From positions 1 through 36,344 of the forward strand of contig CAJWBN010000009.1 of assembly GCA_913020735.1 (NCBI GenBank): a DNA stretch of 36,344 bases, given 5' to 3'. The translations under genes and the position numbers were made by a program. Of this stretch, positions 33,241 through 36,344 are shown piece after piece. The notes under the pieces are model-generated. The model was given only the letters and a program-made list of their open reading frames with translations, did no database searches and was not told the origin of the DNA. Each line of letters starts with the position of its first letter. The stretch's first letter is position 1. The stretch is from an uncultured Acidimicrobiaceae bacterium. GTDB lineage: Bacteria; Actinomycetota; Acidimicrobiia; Acidimicrobiales; Poriferisodalaceae.

Positions 33241-34793
33241 AACGGGACATTTCCGTGTTTGCGCTTAGGTAGTTCTTCCCGTTTGCTTTCGATCATTCGA
33301 AAAGCCGCTACTACCTTTTTACGCGTTTCAGCAGGGTCGATAACTGCGTCGACGATCCCCCGCTCAGCCGCCACATAGGGATTCGCGTATTTTTCGGTGT
33401 AATCATCAACTAGTTCTGCTTTTCGAGCCTCAGGGTCCGCAGCTTGTTGCAGTTCGCGGCGGTTCAATATTTCCACTGCACCTTGGGGGCCCATTACTGC
33501 CAACTCGGCCGTTGGCCAAGCAAACGAAACATCACACCCAACCGACTTTGAATCCATTACTACGTAAGCGCCTCCGTAGGCCTTACGTGTTATGACCTGA
33601 ACTCGCGGAACTGTTGCCTCACAGTAGGCATAGAGAAGTTTCGCGCCATGTCGGATAATGCCTCCATGTTCTTGATCTACACCTGGCAGAAAGCCGGGCA
33701 CATCGACAAATGTGAGTAAGGGCAGGTTAAACGCGTCGCAGAAGCGGACAAAGCGAGCCGCTTTTTCAGACGACTCAATGTCAAGAACACCAGCCATCAT
33801 CATGGGCTGATTACCGACGATCCCAATCGACCTGCCATCTAGCCGACCGAAGCCACAGACGATCGAGCCTGCCCAACCCGCGTGGTATTCAAGAAACTCT
33901 CCGTCGTCTACAACTTCAGAAATCACGGCTTTAATGTCGTAGGGGACATTTGGACTGTCGGGAAGTATTTCTCGGAGTGCAGGGCAATCTCGTTCAGGGT
34001 CGTCACCCTCACTAAGAACTGGTGGACTATCTAGATTGTTCGACGGCAAGAAAGAAAGAAGATATTTCACGTCGTCTAGAACACTCTTTTCGTCTGAACC
34101 TACGAAAGATGCCACACCCGACTTAGTACTGTGCGAACCAGCGCCACCTAGTTCTTCAAGACTCACTTCTTCACCCGTGACGGTCTTAACAACATCGGGA
34201 CCAGTAATGAACATGTGGCTCGTGTCTCGGACCATGAAAATGAAGTCAGTCATTGCCGGCGAATACACCGCCCCGCCGGCACAGGGACCCATAATCACAC
34301 TGATTTGAGGAATTACGCCCGAGGCTTGCACATTGCGCCGAAAGATCCCGCCATAACCGGCGAGAGATACGACTCCCTCTTGAATCCTTGCGCCAGCGCC
34401 GTCGTTTAAACCGATCATTGGAGCACCGACAGACTCGGCGAGGTCCATAATCTTGTGCATTTTTTCAGCAAATACTTCGCCAAGCGCACCACCAAAAACC
34501 GTGAAATCTTGGCTGGCTACAAAAACTTTTCGTCCATCAACTGTGCCCCACCCAGTGATAATTCCATCGGTATAGGGCCGTTCTTCCAGACCCACATCAT
34601 GTGCTCGGTGTCGCGCAAGCATGTCAAGCTCATGGAAGGACCCTTCGTCAAGGAGGTAGTCGATCCGCTCACGCGCAAGCATTTTCCCCTTCTCATGCTG
34701 GCGAGTTACGGCTCGTTCTGGGCCGGCGCTAATAGCCGCCTGACGGCGTTCTTCAAGATCTTTTAAACGTTCGGACATGCTGGGATTTGCCAC
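33237..34793 (-). CDS. pccB: Acyl-CoA (propionyl/acetyl-CoA) carboxylase beta subunit
   Basis: The carboxyltransferase subunit, moving carboxyl from biotin to acyl-CoA. 518 residues: GKMLARERIDYLLDEGSF near 36, DGIITGWGTVDGR, FTVFGGALGE, GLNDGAGARIQEGV, GPCAGGAVYSPAMTDF, and the second half FVDVPGFLPGVDQEHGG, TRKAYGGAYVVM and AWPTAELAVMGPQGAVEIL, the typical propionyl/acetyl-CoA form. The biotin carboxylase alpha subunit is not in the window. Start GTG 34793 or ATG 34778; no strong ribosome site is seen. It could produce methylmalonyl-CoA that feeds the same pathway as the ethylmalonyl-CoA mutase-like enzyme. Confidence 0.95.
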   Translation of the reverse strand: MANPSMSERLKDLEERRQAAISAGPERAVTRQHEKGKMLARERIDYLLDEGSFHELDMLARHRAHDVGLEERPYTDGIITGWGTVDGRKVFVASQDFTVFGGALGEVFAEKMHKIMDLAESVGAPMIGLNDGAGARIQEGVVSLAGYGGIFRRNVQASGVIPQISVIMGPCAGGAVYSPAMTDFIFMVRDTSHMFITGPDVVKTVTGEEVSLEELGGAGSHSTKSGVASFVGSDEKSVLDDVKYLLSFLPSNNLDSPPVLSEGDDPERDCPALREILPDSPNVPYDIKAVISEVVDDGEFLEYHAGWAGSIVCGFGRLDGRSIGIVGNQPMMMAGVLDIESSEKAARFVRFCDAFNLPLLTFVDVPGFLPGVDQEHGGIIRHGAKLLYAYCEATVPRVQVITRKAYGGAYVVMDSKSVGCDVSFAWPTAELAVMGPQGAVEILNRRELQQAADPEARKAELVDDYTEKYANPYVAAERGIVDAVIDPAETRKKVVAAFRMIESKREELPKRKHGNVPL

Positions 34794-34898
34794 AACACCA
34801 GATCGTAGCGTCCAGCGACTGTCGGACCTATGTAACTCGCCTATCTGGTATCAGCAGAAGGCTTATTTACATATAGCAGGAGGTCGAATCAACTGAAA

Positions 34899-35258
34899 TT
34901 AGACAGGCTGATTGAGTTCAATCATGTTGCCTGATGGGTCGAAAAAGAAGGTTTGCCGTGCAGTTGTCCCGGGTAACGCTTTGGGGTCTTTCACTTCGAC
35001 TCCCCTATCTCGTAACTCTGCCACGGTGGCATCAATATCGTCTACACGAAAAGCCCAGTGCTGCCCCTTGGGGGGTTGCCAACCTTCCACTTCGATGAGA
35101 TGCACCTCACCGCCACCTTCAGTCCGCAACCACCGTCCGTTGAAAGGGAAATCGGGACGTTCAAGAGTTTTCATCCCAAGCACTTCGGTGTAGAACGGCG
35201 CCGTAGCGTCAACATCCGCGCAATTGATTGATACATGGTGAACTGGTCCGAGTTCCAT
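34899..35258 (-). CDS. VOC-superfamily (glyoxalase-fold) protein
   Basis: 119 residues with two beta-alpha-beta-beta-beta repeats: GPVHHVSINCADVDATAPFYTEVLGM, GGGEVHLIEVEGW, HWAFRVDDIDATVAELRDRGVEV and FFFDPSGNMIELNQ. Metal ligands are likely an early His (HHVSI), a His in EVHLI, H in QHWAF and the Glu of MIELN. Substrate is unknown. It ends 105 bases before the pccB start on the same strand and begins 9 bases after the exonuclease stop, so it probably shares that transcript. Confidence 0.9.
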   Translation of the reverse strand: MELGPVHHVSINCADVDATAPFYTEVLGMKTLERPDFPFNGRWLRTEGGGEVHLIEVEGWQPPKGQHWAFRVDDIDATVAELRDRGVEVKDPKALPGTTARQTFFFDPSGNMIELNQPV

Positions 35259-35267
35259 TAACCCATC

Positions 35268-36149
35268 TTAGATCCGATGAGCCAGGAGCTTCTGTGTTCG
35301 AGTCACAAGTAGCTCCATACGGTTGCTCAGACAGAACTCTTCGAAGTTTGGTCCTGGCTGCTGCCACTCTAGGTCTTCAACCGATTTCGCAACCGGGGCA
35401 TCTCTGCGCACGGTCGCCAATTTTTTGAACAGCATGGCGTCGTCACGGTGTTCGGCCAAAGTTGCAGCTAATGCTCGACTCGAACGGACAGTGACATCCC
35501 ATTCTTCACTCTCATTCGGGATCAGCTCTATGGAACCGTAGCGATTCAACAAGATCGCCGAGGACTTCTGGCCCCATCCTGCTAGACCTGGGAATCCGTC
35601 TGCTGAATCTCCAACGAGAGCGAGGTAGTCCGGAATGGCAGAAGGGAAAACACCGTATTTATTGTGAACTTCGGTGCGATCAAATACAAAGTCCTTCCTG
35701 CGATCCCATTGGAAAACTTTTTCTCCTACACACTGAGCTAAATCCTTGTCTGGTGTGCAGATCAGCACCTTGTCAACTCTCGTATCTGCAGCAGCCATCG
35801 CAGCTCCTGCCGCTAAGGCATCATCTGCCTCGAACTCCACCATCGGCCAAACTTCTACCCCTAGAGCCCTAAGACCTTCTTCGAGGGGCGCGAACTGTTC
35901 GGCAATTTCAGGATCTACTTCAGAGCCATCTTTGTAGCCAGGCCATAAATCATTCCGAAACGAGGGAATGACGTGATCTGTTGCCACTGCCAGATGAGTA
36001 GCGCCTTGTTCAAGCAAACTTATAACGCTGCTCAACACTCCTCGCAGAGCGCCTACTTCACTACCAGTACCCGTTTTTCTAGATGGCACTGCATAAAAAT
36101 GCCTGAAGAGTTCGTATGTTCCATCGATTAGGTGTACTTGAAAAGACAT
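35268..36149 (-). CDS. 5'-3' exonuclease (PolI N-terminal domain-like)
   Basis: 293 residues like the FEN/PolI 5'-nuclease domain without a polymerase. HLIDGTYELFRHFYA starts it; acidic metal ligands follow in VATDHVIPSFRNDLWPGYK, VEFEADDALAAGA and ICTPDKDLAQCV, then LVGDSADGFPGLAGWGQKSSAILL (helix-hairpin-helix). It would remove RNA primers or flap DNA. The start is ATG 36149. It diverges from the acyl-CoA ligase gene at 36235 and is followed by the VOC gene. Confidence 0.93.
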   Translation of the reverse strand: MSFQVHLIDGTYELFRHFYAVPSRKTGTGSEVGALRGVLSSVISLLEQGATHLAVATDHVIPSFRNDLWPGYKDGSEVDPEIAEQFAPLEEGLRALGVEVWPMVEFEADDALAAGAAMAAADTRVDKVLICTPDKDLAQCVGEKVFQWDRRKDFVFDRTEVHNKYGVFPSAIPDYLALVGDSADGFPGLAGWGQKSSAILLNRYGSIELIPNESEEWDVTVRSSRALAATLAEHRDDAMLFKKLATVRRDAPVAKSVEDLEWQQPGPNFEEFCLSNRMELLVTRTQKLLAHRI

Positions 36150-36234
36150 TTTTGGGTCATCTCACTGGACTTACATGGACCTTACCGGTCTACTGTTACC
36201 TCCAACATCGATCAGTCGACCGAGGAAATACGTC

Positions 36235-36344
36235 ATGAAGGTGCCTTTTACGATCTCCGATTTCTTATACCGAGCAGAAAACGTCTATTCAGACCGGATT
36301 GCTCTAGTTGATGAACCCGACATGCCTGGTGGTGGCTTGGGTGA
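36235..36344 (+). CDS. Acyl-CoA synthetase, N-terminal start (partial)
   Basis: The frame runs from ATG 36235, behind GAGG at an 8-base spacing, to the window end. Only 36 residues are seen, beginning MKVPFTISDFLYRAENVYSD and going on with RIALVDEPDMPGGGLG. This matches the usual N terminus of long-chain acyl-CoA ligases of actinobacteria, but the P-loop lies outside, so the assignment rests on the N terminus alone. Confidence 0.6.
   Translation, partial: MKVPFTISDFLYRAENVYSDRIALVDEPDMPGGGLG

Overview
The window looks like a compact chromosome segment of a marine-type actinobacterium, most likely class Acidimicrobiia. The evidence is a WhiB-family regulator, a short acyl-CoA carboxylase epsilon subunit beside a PccB-type beta subunit, a GlnR-like orphan regulator beside glutamine synthetase, a mycobacterial/Streptomyces-style NadE, many GTG/TTG starts and moderate base composition. 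Genes are packed tightly (no gap above about 255 bases), often with 1-4 base overlaps, and both ends are cut inside genes. No insertion sequence, phage gene, CRISPR array or rRNA was seen.

Layout. (1) 1-2277: the end of a sugar-nucleotide epimerase, then a leftward three-gene operon of two ferritin-like proteins and an unrecognised protein, joined by ATGA overlaps. (2) 2404-9638: a largely nitrogen-related block: glutamine-dependent NAD synthetase, type II glutamine synthetase with its terminator, an intergenic region with a long imperfect inverted repeat, a divergent type I-alpha glutamine synthetase, an overlapping GlnR-like atypical response regulator, a 51-residue membrane protein, a RidA-type protein and an odd 2Fe-2S/molybdopterin fusion that appears to start at ATC. 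(3) 9710-13485: a Tat-exported thioredoxin-like lipoprotein, the divergent Fe-S assembly pair IscA-like and Mrp/ApbC, then a Nudix hydrolase and FxsA. (4) 13504-16511: selA-selB, preceded by a hairpin that could be a SECIS-like control element; no selC, selD or selenoprotein gene was recognised here. (5) 16548-19074: WhiB regulator, NfeD-like membrane protein with an apparently lost catalytic serine, stand-alone receiver protein, tRNA-Pro(CGG). (6) 19185-24019: SDR / acyl-CoA ligase / MDR operon, a phytanoyl-CoA dioxygenase-like protein and a truncated efflux-adaptor-like protein. (7) 24153-28447: MazG-like protein, asd and lysC, membrane-anchored cyclophilin and Aat, the N-end-rule transferase. 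(8) 28494-36344: ethylmalonyl-CoA mutase-like protein, CaiB-type CoA transferase, carotenoid oxygenase, acyl-CoA carboxylase beta and epsilon, VOC protein, 5'-3' exonuclease, and the start of an acyl-CoA ligase.

Taken together the window shows a heterotroph with acyl-CoA assimilation (Ecm, carboxylase, ligases, CoA transferase), regulated ammonium assimilation by two glutamine synthetases, and selenocysteine machinery. The most promising unexplained items are the tandem ferritin-like operon, the shortened molybdo-enzyme fusion with its ATC start, the long hairpin between the two glutamine synthetase genes, the selA leader hairpin and the degenerate G4 motif of SelB. All functions are read from sequence motifs by eye; no database search or folding was run.
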